The translations under genes and the position numbers were made by a program. Positions 17,711 to 23,902 of a DNA stretch of 64,000 nt are shown here, piece after piece; position 1 is the stretch's first letter, and the number at the start of each line of letters is the position of its first letter. The notes under the pieces were generated by a model, which did no database searches, was not told the DNA's origin, and saw only the letters and a list, made by a program, of their open reading frames with translations. The DNA comes from Candidatus Sulfopaludibacter sp. SbA3. GTDB taxonomy: Bacteria > Acidobacteriota > Terriglobia > Bryobacterales > Bryobacteraceae. Location of the stretch: NCBI GenBank assembly GCA_945890485.1, contig CAMDCN010000002.1:186001-250000 (forward strand). The letters run 5' to 3'.

Positions 17711-18556
17711 ATGGATCGCAATGAGGCTGATGCGCCGGACCAATCAGAACAGGCAGGAAGCATAGAGCAGCCATCGACGGGCCTCCTTCCGGTCGAAGCC
17801 GCAAATTTAGCAACGGAGGAACCCTGCGCCCAGGAAATACTGGACCTCTACGTGAGCAGCAACAGGGTGACGGAGCAGCAGGTCTGGGACCGCCTAATCG
17901 CGGTGCTGTACGAGGCCCGAGACCTCGACGGCGAGTGGTTCAACGACCAGGTGGATCCCCTGAACGAGACGGAAGTGCTTCTGGACGTGGCGAAACTCCC
18001 GCCGCGCCCAATGCTCCTCAACCTCCTCTGGAACGACCCTGGCCTGGATCTGAAGGGCCTACTTCAGGAGAAGCCTGACCCTCTGGAATACCTCCAGTAT
18101 CTTCACCTGCTAGTCGCCCCGCTCCTGCCGGTGTCGGATTGGGGTGACGAGGACCGGGAGCCCCCTGCCTCGACGGCGCCAGCACCGCCGCTCGCCGAGT
18201 ACGGGTTGTCCCTTGTGGAAGCAGGGGTCTACTCGTTCAAGAGATGGTCAGCCGCGATGCTGGAGAGGTTCCCCGAAGATGCCGACGCCATCCGAGCTCG
18301 TCTCCGGGATATCCACGACGAAGTGATGGAGCAGTTCGAAGAGCGGGAGCGTCCCTTCTACGAACAGGCCGCAGCTTCGGCACCAGTACCAGCAGGTAGC
18401 CCCGGACCAACGCCACTAACCGAGGCGGGACACAGGCTGGCCATTCGTGCGGAGGGGCTCCGCGGGGCTGACGAGGATATGAGGAGCGCCGAGGAGGAGC
18501 TTCGGGCCCTTGGCCTCTACCATCTGGCGGAACGTCCTCCGGAGTCGGCCAACTGA
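17711..18556 (+). CDS. Hypothetical acidic protein of the integrated element
   Basis: The ATG at 17711 follows a strong GGAGGGGGG ribosome site, and the 281-residue frame is clean, so I consider it real, but I do not recognise the family. The protein is acidic and rich in Glu, Asp, Pro and Leu, with no signal peptide or membrane segment. The region 50-150 looks helical (EILDLYVSSNRVTEQQVWDR; LEYLQYLHLLVAPLLPVSDW). Residues 165-285 are charged helices separated by proline-rich linkers (ERFPEDADAIRARLRDIHDE; DEDMRSAEEELRALGLYHLA). It is monocistronic, followed by 576 bp without a clear gene. In satellites this position often holds interference or accessory genes, but nothing in the sequence shows that. 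Confidence 0.7.
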   Translation: MDRNEADAPDQSEQAGSIEQPSTGLLPVEAANLATEEPCAQEILDLYVSSNRVTEQQVWDRLIAVLYEARDLDGEWFNDQVDPLNETEVLLDVAKLPPRPMLLNLLWNDPGLDLKGLLQEKPDPLEYLQYLHLLVAPLLPVSDWGDEDREPPASTAPAPPLAEYGLSLVEAGVYSFKRWSAAMLERFPEDADAIRARLRDIHDEVMEQFEERERPFYEQAAASAPVPAGSPGPTPLTEAGHRLAIRAEGLRGADEDMRSAEEELRALGLYHLAERPPESAN

Positions 18557-19132
18557 TCGTCGCTGGCCGGTACCGCCTTCCCTGCGGCCCAGAGCGGCTC
18601 GATTGGCGAGGGTGGCCCAGAAGCCTGCCCAAGACGAACGCGGCCCGCAGTACCAGCCCAGGCGCTATCGAAGCCTTCTCCGGCAGCGTGAAGGCAACGA
18701 AGCGGCTACAGTCCGGCCGTCACGAAGACGTAGCCGCAGCCTCTCCGGGTAGCGTCGGGCAGCGCGCGGCCGTTGAGGCGGGACCTCGGCCCCTCCTCCT
18801 CTGATCGACACCGGCGAGGGCGTCAGCGCCATGCTGCCACTGCCTCGGCGGACTGTCTTCCATGCTCTGAAGCGATGGCCCCGGCTGATCCTGGCGGGGT
18901 GGCGATCGACGATTTCCGCCCCTCCTGGTCGAACCTGGCCCCCCTGGGGTAGGGGGTGGGGGGCTTCCCCCCGAGGCCCGGGGGGAGGGGGTGTATATCG
19001 TCCACACCCGCTCTACGCCAGAAAAAAATCGGCCAGAACTCGCGCAGGGATCGCACCTGGTTAGAAATGGGTCGAAGGTGCGCCCGGGTAACCAGACGCT
19101 CCGGGCTTCCTGGACTCTCTCCCCTCGGCGCC
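18557..19132. other. Gene-poor stretch in the element, with a G-rich structured tract
   Basis: No frame in these 576 bp has a plausible start, ribosome site and protein-like composition; several short frames exist on both strands but look like GC-driven chance frames. The striking feature is 18946-18993: runs of G4, G5, G6, G6 and G5 separated by one or two bases or by a short hairpin (GGGGGG-CTT-CCCCCC at 18958-18972). This could form a G-quadruplex or strong hairpin on the plus strand. Confidence 0.5.
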
Positions 19133-19459
19133 CTACTTCCGGCCCTTGGGCCCCGGCGTCTTTCGCGCCGGCGGCTTGGACGTCGCCCGATGCCGGGACC
19201 GGTCCGTCGTCTGCCCCGTCACTTCGGCAAGGCGCTCAGCCTCGAGCTTGGCAGCGAGATTCGGCCATTGCTCCTCGACTTCCAGCATGAGGGCAAGCCA
19301 GCGAGCCTTGGCTCGCACTTCAACCGCCAGATCCTCAAGCCTATCGGCCTTCTTCGCGAGCTTGTCGAGTTGTGCGCGGACCTGCTGAACTGTCAGGGTC
19401 CGACCGATGTCTTTGAAGGCGAGGGGGCTCTCGGCGTCGGAATCTCGTTTGTTGGCCAT
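19133..19459 (-). CDS. Small coiled-coil hypothetical protein
   Basis: The frame is open to 19591, but the upstream part overlaps the start region of the divergent secreted-protein gene; I prefer the ATG at 19459 (MANKRDSDAESPLAF, 108 residues). The centre is a heptad-like helix (LTVQQVRAQLDKLAKKADRL followed by EDLAVEVRAKARWLALMLEV). The C-terminus is basic and proline-rich (KPPARKTPGPKGRK), suggesting contact with nucleic acid or a partner. No family is recognised. The ribosome site is weak, so expression is uncertain. Confidence 0.55.
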   Translation of the reverse strand: MANKRDSDAESPLAFKDIGRTLTVQQVRAQLDKLAKKADRLEDLAVEVRAKARWLALMLEVEEQWPNLAAKLEAERLAEVTGQTTDRSRHRATSKPPARKTPGPKGRK

Positions 19460-19590
19460 GGTCAATTCTGGGGCGGATGCGGTGCGGAGGTCAACGCCCA
19501 ACTTACAATCGGCCAGTGCGGCCGATTCCGTATCGTTGCCGCTGCGTGCTGGGATGATATAGTCTCGAATCCTACAAGAGCGCCGTCTCA

Positions 19591-19998
19591 ATGAAAGCTA
19601 GAATCGCCGCATTCTTACTCCTCGCCATCGCAACTCTATCTCTTGCCCAGCAGCCGACATCGCAATCCGAAATTGCGTTGTTGCGCGCCGAGGTTAAACG
19701 CCTCTCCAATCAGGTCGACCTTCTGACCCAGGTGGTCACCAAGTTGATGGCGTCAAGAGAAGCACCTCCAATCGTGTCGGCCGATACGACCACCCCAGCA
19801 CCCGCATTGGTGCCCGCGCCCCGGTCACAGCCAACCCTGCTACGACCTCCGTCGACTACGCGCGTAATGCCTGGGGCCGTCGCCCCCAGCCCCGACAGCG
19901 AAAGTGTCTCAGGCAGATGTCAGGCCACTACCAAAGCGGGGGCCCAGTGCAAACGAAACGCTGCTGCAGGTTCGAGTTATTGCTGGCAGCACAGGTGA
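19591..19998 (+). CDS. Secreted small protein with C-terminal Cys/His motif (DUF5763-like)
   Basis: The 135-residue product has a clear signal peptide (MKARIAAFLLLAIATLSLAQ). A coiled-coil segment follows (SEIALLRAEVKRLSNQVDLL), then a proline/threonine-rich linker. The C-terminal module has C-x8-C then C-x-x-H spacing (RCQATTKAGAQCKRNAAAGS then SYCWQHR), a motif I know from DUF5763-type proteins where it ends diverse bacterial and phage-associated proteins. The Cys/His set could bind metal. Export of such a protein from a small mobile element is unusual and suggests a cell-surface role, for example interference with superinfection, but this is speculation. Confidence 0.7.
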   Translation: MKARIAAFLLLAIATLSLAQQPTSQSEIALLRAEVKRLSNQVDLLTQVVTKLMASREAPPIVSADTTTPAPALVPAPRSQPTLLRPPSTTRVMPGAVAPSPDSESVSGRCQATTKAGAQCKRNAAAGSSYCWQHR

Positions 19999-20169
19999 GC
20001 TGATCCACCGGCCGTCCACATCAAGTCCGCGCACGAAGTCTCATCTTTCGTCGGCGCCAAGTGCGCCCGGCCTCGTGGGAAAATGGAGTAGAGCAGCCTA
20101 GCCCGGCCAGGCGAAACCGAGGACCCTACCCCGTTGGCTGCTTCACTCACTTAGGGCGCCGAGGGAGCG

Positions 20170-20916
20170 ATGAACGATCTAACGAAGGCGGCCGTGGGCG
20201 CTGCTGATACTGGCGAAGGGCTCGATCCTGAGTTCCTCGCCAAGCTGAAGGAACCGGGCTACCTGGACACGTTGCGAGATGGCTCGGCGCAGAGGCATGA
20301 GGACGTTGGGCGAACCCAACAGCGGGTAAAGACCACTATTGAGAAGCTTCCGAAACCACGTCGAACGCCTCTTGATGAGCTGAGCCGCACGATTGAGGAC
20401 CGGGCCCTTGTCCATCTGGCGAAGCTTCTCGAAGAGGGCCACGCGCTGGAAGGGATCGCGGCGGAGGCGGTCCGTCTGGCCTGGCATGAGTTGCTTGCTC
20501 AATTCGAAGCCGGCGTATCCGGGCAGTATGTTGGAATTCTGGCCAGGATCGTCGAGCGTGTCGAAGAGCGGGTCTGGCGCTTGCGTGAACATCGAGAACG
20601 GTTGGCCTTTTCCGATCCGCAGCGAACCTGGTCGGTCGAGCTCTGGAACAATATCGTGAGCGAACCAGCACCCGCTGGGCCTACAACTCCTGACCCAGCG
20701 CAATCGCCACGGGCGGTGTGGGTGAAGGAACAACTGAAAGATCGGGGATGGAAGTTCAACGGGCCAAGCAAGCCGAAATACCGCGGGCCCAGCGAAAAGA
20801 CAGTGAAAAAAATGGCTTCCGGCCAGAAAGTTCGAGAAGGTACTTGGGAAGATCTATGCAGAGCGTTCTCAATAAAGGGTCCGCTGGTACGAATCGAAGA
20901 CATTCCAAGCGAATAG
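20170..20916 (+). CDS. Hypothetical protein with C-terminal XRE-like HTH
   Basis: The 248-residue protein starts after a good GAGGGAG ribosome site. Residues 65-150 are helical (LSRTIEDRALVHLAKLLEEG; ARIVERVEERVWRLREHRER). The C-terminal about 60 residues (RAVWVKEQLKDRGWKFNGPS, KYRGPSEKTVKKMASGQKVR, WEDLCRAFSIKGPLVRIEDI) follow the layout of XRE-like modules that end many Acidobacterial island proteins: a Trp-containing helix, a variable turn, a recognition helix with T-V-K, then a final helix. It may be the element's repressor. It lies directly upstream of the palindrome at 20944-20962 and the AlpA-like gene, whose control would be its natural job. Confidence 0.62.
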   Translation: MNDLTKAAVGAADTGEGLDPEFLAKLKEPGYLDTLRDGSAQRHEDVGRTQQRVKTTIEKLPKPRRTPLDELSRTIEDRALVHLAKLLEEGHALEGIAAEAVRLAWHELLAQFEAGVSGQYVGILARIVERVEERVWRLREHRERLAFSDPQRTWSVELWNNIVSEPAPAGPTTPDPAQSPRAVWVKEQLKDRGWKFNGPSKPKYRGPSEKTVKKMASGQKVREGTWEDLCRAFSIKGPLVRIEDIPSE

Positions 20917-20943
20917 TCAAGAATCGCTGAACATTCCGGCGGA

Positions 20944-20962
20944 GTTCCGGAATTTCCGGAAC
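20944..20962. promoter_or_regulatory. 19-bp palindrome GTTCCGGAA-T-TTCCGGAAC, candidate operator
   Basis: The two 9-bp arms are perfectly complementary around one central T. A further TTCCGG half-site lies just upstream at 20934-20939. The site stands 50 bp before the AlpA-like gene and 28 bp after the XRE-like gene, where a repressor would act. Symmetry is seen directly; protein binding is inferred. Confidence 0.6.
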
Positions 20963-20979
20963 TGTTTACGGCTTAATAG

Positions 20980-21004
20980 CCTCATGAACCACTCAATCAT
21001 GAGG
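20980..21004 (+). promoter_or_regulatory. Hairpin covering the ribosome site of the AlpA-like gene
   Basis: CCTCATGA (20980-20987) and TCATGAGG (20997-21004) are perfect inverted arms around a 9-base loop. The GAGG at 21001-21004 is the only Shine-Dalgarno for the ATG at 21012, so in RNA the hairpin would hide it. Alternatively it is a second DNA operator. Confidence 0.55.
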
Positions 21005-21011
21005 TTTCCTA

Positions 21012-21248
21012 ATGAAAGCTGATTACCGCGAGTTTGGCGCCGTACAGCAGCCGCACTCGGTGATGTTGACCGATAGAGAAGTTGCCGCGCGCCTCGGGGT
21101 CACGGTCCATACCGTGCGCAAATGGCGGCTACATGGCCTGGGCCCGCTCGCCATCCGCGTTGGTGGGGCCGTCCGATACCGGTTGAGTGACGTGGAGTCC
21201 TGGCTCCAATCTCAGCCACGCGTTGGCGGCACCCCGGAGGGCGTCTGA
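21012..21248 (+). CDS. AlpA/excisionase-like HTH regulator
   Basis: The 78-residue protein is almost entirely a winged HTH: VMLTDREVAARLGVTVHTVR then KWRLHGLGPLAIRVGGAVRY and RLSDVESWLQSQP, the standard HTH_17/AlpA form (L-T-D-x-E-x-A-x-x-L-G-V then R-Y-R-x-x-D-V-x-x-W). In phage satellites AlpA-type activators switch on the replication and excision genes that follow, and here the gene heads the overlapping run 21012-23148 that includes the replication gene. Two symmetrical sites lie in its leader. Its stop overlaps the next start by one base (TGATG). Confidence 0.78.
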   Translation: MKADYREFGAVQQPHSVMLTDREVAARLGVTVHTVRKWRLHGLGPLAIRVGGAVRYRLSDVESWLQSQPRVGGTPEGV

Positions 21249-21643
21249 TGCGAAAGCCGCGCCAGCCTCGCAAGCCCCGCCAACCACGCCAGCCCAGGCA
21301 AGGCGCTGCCCCTCCAGTCCCGTATCGGGTCGCCAGCGTGGCGCCGACCGGAGATTGGCCGGTAACGGCAATGGTTTCAGTGGAGATCACAGGATTCGGA
21401 ATCGTTCATGCCTGCTGTATCGAGGAGGAACGGGGGCGGCCGACTCTCGGGACGCTCACTCGCTGCATAGAGCGGCCCGGAGGCGGAGAGCTGGAAATCG
21501 CCATGGTCGAGTTCGGCTGCCCACAGGTCTGGCGCCAGCTCGAGCTTGAGGCCCTTGCGGCGTTTGCGGCACTGACTGGGTCGGCCGAGAACGCCTCAGG
21601 CCAGAGCGAGCCATGCGCGACCGGCCGGGAGAGTGCGGCATGA
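21248..21643 (+). CDS. Hypothetical protein with basic Lys-Pro-Arg-Gln repeats
   Basis: The 131-residue protein begins with tandem K/R-P-R-Q-P repeats (MRKPRQPRKPRQPRQPRQ), a strongly basic, unstructured tail that could bind nucleic acid. The rest is a small folded region (WPVTAMVSVEITGFGIVHAC; ELEIAMVEFGCPQVWRQLEL) that I do not recognise. It is coupled by TGATG to the AlpA-like gene and by ATGA to the replication gene, so it is probably expressed with them. The DNA behind the repeats is itself repetitive and could change length by slippage. Confidence 0.6.
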   Translation: MRKPRQPRKPRQPRQPRQGAAPPVPYRVASVAPTGDWPVTAMVSVEITGFGIVHACCIEEERGRPTLGTLTRCIERPGGGELEIAMVEFGCPQVWRQLELEALAAFAALTGSAENASGQSEPCATGRESAA

Positions 21644-22398
21644 AGCCACCCTCGTTTCAGTTCTACCCAGGAGATCACCTTCGCGATCCCGCCATAAGAG
21701 GGCTCTCGCTTGCGGCCAGGGGACTCTGGATCGACATGCTCTGTCTGATGCACCAATCGGACCGTCGAGGCTATCTCGAATTCAAGGGAGGTGGCCCGAT
21801 TCAACCTGACCGGCTCGCCATTATGGTTGGGGGTGAGGTTAACCAGGTGGTTAACCTACTCGACGAAATGAGGTTAACCGGGGTATTCAGCGAGGACAAC
21901 GGAACCATCTACTCTCGCCGCATGGTCAAAGACGAGAAACTCTCCCAGATCAGACGGGAGAGCGGAAAACAGGGCGGAAACCCACATTTGCTTAACCAAA
22001 AGCCAACCACCCGCCTTAACCAAAAATCAACCCCTTCATCTTCATCTTCACCTTCATCTTCGATAGATAACCCCCCTACCCCCCAAGGGGGCGTTGGAGG
22101 CGATACTCCTGAGTTGCTTGTCCGGATAGGGGGATGGTTTGGTCGAGAGGTTGATGGGGAGTTCAGCGAGCAGGAGAGAGAGGCGTTCCGGAAGCTTGGC
22201 GAAGTCAAACTCGATGACGTTGACGCCCTTGGCGAGTACTACACCGCTCCACCCTTTCCGGAAGGAAAGGACTTCCGGCGTCGGAGCCTGAAAGCGCTTA
22301 TCAAGAACCTTGGCAGTGAGCTCGACGCGGCGCGGGCGTGGAAGAAGCGGAACACAGCGGTGCCCATCAGCGCCGAACCGGAGTATCCGAAATGGTAA
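21640..22398 (+). CDS. Replication initiator / replisome-organiser-like protein (DUF1376-like N-terminus)
   Basis: The frame extends to 21613, but the ATG at 21640 overlaps the upstream stop (ATGA) and gives a family-like start, MKPPSFQFYPGDHLRDPAIR (252 residues). The N-terminal winged-helix region (GLSLAARGLWIDMLCLMHQS; MRLTGVFSEDNGTIYSRRMV) matches DUF1376/phage replication proteins. A Ser-rich linker (about 130-145) leads to a C-terminal domain (EREAFRKLGEVKLDDVDALG; RRRSLKALIKNLGSELDAAR) of the sort that recruits a helicase or its loader. Three GGTTAACC palindromes lie inside the gene at 21837-21879. A replication role is inferred from layout and motifs; the exact family needs a search. 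Confidence 0.65.
   Translation: MKPPSFQFYPGDHLRDPAIRGLSLAARGLWIDMLCLMHQSDRRGYLEFKGGGPIQPDRLAIMVGGEVNQVVNLLDEMRLTGVFSEDNGTIYSRRMVKDEKLSQIRRESGKQGGNPHLLNQKPTTRLNQKSTPSSSSSPSSSIDNPPTPQGGVGGDTPELLVRIGGWFGREVDGEFSEQEREAFRKLGEVKLDDVDALGEYYTAPPFPEGKDFRRRSLKALIKNLGSELDAARAWKKRNTAVPISAEPEYPKW
21837..21879. repeat. Three GGTTAACC palindromes inside the replication gene (iteron-like)
   Basis: Perfect 8-bp palindromes stand at 21837-21844, 21849-21856 and 21872-21879. Two further TTAACCAAAA copies follow around 21989-22025, next to a pyrimidine-rich stretch encoding the Ser linker (about 22030-22070). Origins embedded in the initiator gene with iterons beside a low-complexity stretch are known from lambda. 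Part of the repetition encodes V-N and L-T codons, so chance is not excluded. Confidence 0.45.
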
Positions 22399-22637
22399 AC
22401 GCCATCACCCCTGAGTTATCAGGCCTCCTGGTCGCGGCCGTACTCCTGGCGTGCTTCATGTGTCTCCGCAATCGTCGAGGCCGGCCCCTACTGAGCGTTG
22501 CGGCGCTGCAGGTGAGTAAGGCTCTCTTTGCCTTCGCCCAGGGCTTCGACGCGTTCTACCTCGGCGTGGCGATCGCGCTACAGACGTTTCGTCGAGAGAC
22601 GGCGGCGGCCTGGCGGAACGCTGAGGAGGTTCGATGA
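22392..22637 (+). CDS. Small single-pass membrane protein
   Basis: The ATG at 22392 overlaps the end of the replication gene by 7 bp and gives an 81-residue protein. The N-terminus is short and polar, followed by one hydrophobic helix (LSGLLVAAVLLACFMC), a basic cytoplasmic stop (LRNRRGRP) and an amphipathic second half (VSKALFAFAQGFDAFYLGVA) that could be a second, weaker membrane helix. I do not recognise a family; holin-like proteins are of this size, but nothing else here supports lysis. It is coupled to the next gene by ATGA. Confidence 0.6.
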   Translation: MVNAITPELSGLLVAAVLLACFMCLRNRRGRPLLSVAALQVSKALFAFAQGFDAFYLGVAIALQTFRRETAAAWRNAEEVR

Positions 22638-22888
22638 TTGCAGGTGGAGTAGCCGCAACCCCGAAAGAACGGCGCCAGACGCGTTCAGAGCGCCGGGAGG
22701 CTGTCTGCCTTCAGACGAAGCACGTAGCGGGCCCTTGCGTCGGCTGTGCGCGAAACGTCGGGGATCTGGCGCACGTTGCCGAGGGTGGAGTGGAAGGGAT
22801 TCGAATTCTATGCGGCCAGTGCTGCCCATGCTCCGCGGCGGAACATCGCCAGAGCGGGCCGGACGTCTGCAAAAGGAACCCGTCATGA
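22634..22888 (+). CDS. Small cysteine-rich protein, possible zinc ribbon
   Basis: The 84-residue product overlaps both neighbours by ATGA (22634 and 22885), which supports it being translated. It has a basic start (PKERRQTRSERREAV) and two CxxC-type pairs, CVGC near residue 35 and CGQC near residue 60, with extra Cys at C-C-P-C. The spacing could form a zinc ribbon. No family is recognised, and the composition is less protein-like than that of its neighbours, so I keep moderate confidence. Confidence 0.5.
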   Translation: MIAGGVAATPKERRQTRSERREAVCLQTKHVAGPCVGCARNVGDLAHVAEGGVEGIRILCGQCCPCSAAEHRQSGPDVCKRNPS

Positions 22889-23148
22889 CCGTCGGAATTT
22901 CCCGTGAAGAACTTCGCCAAACCCAGGCCGAAGTAAAGAAGCTTCGCCACTCGCCTCACCCGAGCGAGCTGGTGAAGATCAGCGAAGCAGCCTACACTTG
23001 CGACCTCAACGCCCAAAGTATTCGCCGCTGGATTCGCGAGGGCAGAATCAAGGCCTACGGGTGGAAAGGCTCACTTCGGGTGCGGCTAAGCGATCTCCTG
23101 CCCGAAGTCGAAATCGCACCTCCGACATTGCCCAAGGTCAAGCGGTGA
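22885..23148 (+). CDS. Excisionase-type HTH protein
   Basis: The ATG at 22885 follows AAAGGAAC and overlaps the upstream stop (ATGA); the longer frame back to 22528 is a shadow of the genes before it. The 87-residue protein has an N-terminal helix (SREELRQTQAEVKKLRHSPH) and a winged HTH (LVKISEAAYTCDLNAQSIRR then WIREGRIKAYGWKGSLRVRL). It is the third protein of this kind in the element, after 17267 and 21012, and ends the rightward run of overlapping genes. Confidence 0.7.
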   Translation: MTVGISREELRQTQAEVKKLRHSPHPSELVKISEAAYTCDLNAQSIRRWIREGRIKAYGWKGSLRVRLSDLLPEVEIAPPTLPKVKR

Positions 23149-23177
23149 TGGGAAACTCCGTCCTCAGAGCCTCGACG

Positions 23178-23456
23178 CTAATCCCCATCGCCTGAAACGC
23201 GCGCAGCTTCGGCCACGCGGGCGGCGATCGCTTTCCGGGTCTTCGGCTTCAGCGTCTGGAGATATGCGGCTACAGCAGCTCCCAGAATCTCCCAGAGGCT
23301 CTGGCCGGTTTCAGCCGCGATCGCTGAGAGCGTTGCCTTCGTCGTTGGCTCGATCCTAACGGCCAACATCGGCCAGCGACTGGTCATTGTCGGTTGCCCG
23401 GCTTGGTCTTGCGCTGCAGGTGGACGGCCGCGTTTTCGCTTCGTCGATTCTTCCAT
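23178..23456 (-). CDS. Ribbon-helix-helix-like small DNA-binding protein with AT-hook-like start
   Basis: The 92-residue protein begins with a basic KRKRGRPP, the AT-hook core, and continues with an RHH-like segment: strand MLAVRIEPTTKATLSAIAAE, then helices GQSLWEILGAAVAAYLQTL. It is the only leftward gene in the right half of the element and lies divergent to the gene at 23549. The 92-bp gap between them is AT-rich and contains a 10-bp palindrome over a promoter-like sequence. A repressor of the integrase transcript is a reasonable inference. Confidence 0.62.
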   Translation of the reverse strand: MEESTKRKRGRPPAAQDQAGQPTMTSRWPMLAVRIEPTTKATLSAIAAETGQSLWEILGAAVAAYLQTLKPKTRKAIAARVAEAARVSGDGD

Positions 23457-23512
23457 CTTGGTCTCTCGATCATAGGCCAGGAAGTTATTTTCGTCTAGCT
23501 ACAAATTATTTC

Positions 23513-23540
23513 TTGCATGCAACAATACTTTCGCTATAGG
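23513..23540 (+). promoter_or_regulatory. Promoter-like sequence with palindrome TTGCATGCAA
   Basis: TTGCAT (23513-23518) and TATAGG (23535-23540) are 16 bases apart and would drive the gene at 23549 and the integrase. The -35 region is part of the perfect palindrome TTGCATGCAA (23513-23522), so a bound repressor would block it. The surrounding DNA is markedly more AT-rich than the rest of the window. Confidence 0.45.
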
Positions 23541-23548
23541 ATCATCTC

Positions 23549-23902
23549 ATGCTTTCCACACCCAACAGCCGCCCGCTTCCAGCCTGCGGCGTAATCAGCT
23601 CTTTCCAATCGCTTCGCGATGCCCTTCGCGGCGAGGCCGTCGCCAGACTTGCAAAGGAGTTCTACGAATTCATGGATGACGCCACCCCCGAGGAAATCGC
23701 CTTCCTTGGGCAGGTCTTTGAGGCACGGAACCAACTTGCCTCCGGGGACTTCCGCCTTGCCGACGCCATCGAATGGACGGCTGGCAATTCCCACGCGATC
23801 CTCGCCGGTGACGAGACAACGGACAGCGCGGGGCCCGTTCAGGGTTGGGCCACGATCACCAACGAGGAAACGAAACAACCCGCCGAAGGAGCCGCAGCGT
23901 GA
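23549..23902 (+). CDS. Hypothetical protein upstream of the integrase
   Basis: The 117-residue frame starts 8 bases after AGGA and ends in a GTGA overlap with the integrase start, so it is probably translated and coupled to it. The centre is helical (LRDALRGEAVARLAKEFYEF; TPEEIAFLGQVFEARNQLAS). There is no signal, membrane segment or known motif. The acidic, helical nature and position recall small accessory proteins expressed with integrases, but I assign no function. Confidence 0.6.
   Translation: MLSTPNSRPLPACGVISSFQSLRDALRGEAVARLAKEFYEFMDDATPEEIAFLGQVFEARNQLASGDFRLADAIEWTAGNSHAILAGDETTDSAGPVQGWATITNEETKQPAEGAAA

Noticed and set aside
18720-19056. Short frames on both strands in the G-rich region
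   Set aside because: No ribosome site, biased Pro/Gly/Arg composition, mutual overlap; better explained by base composition.
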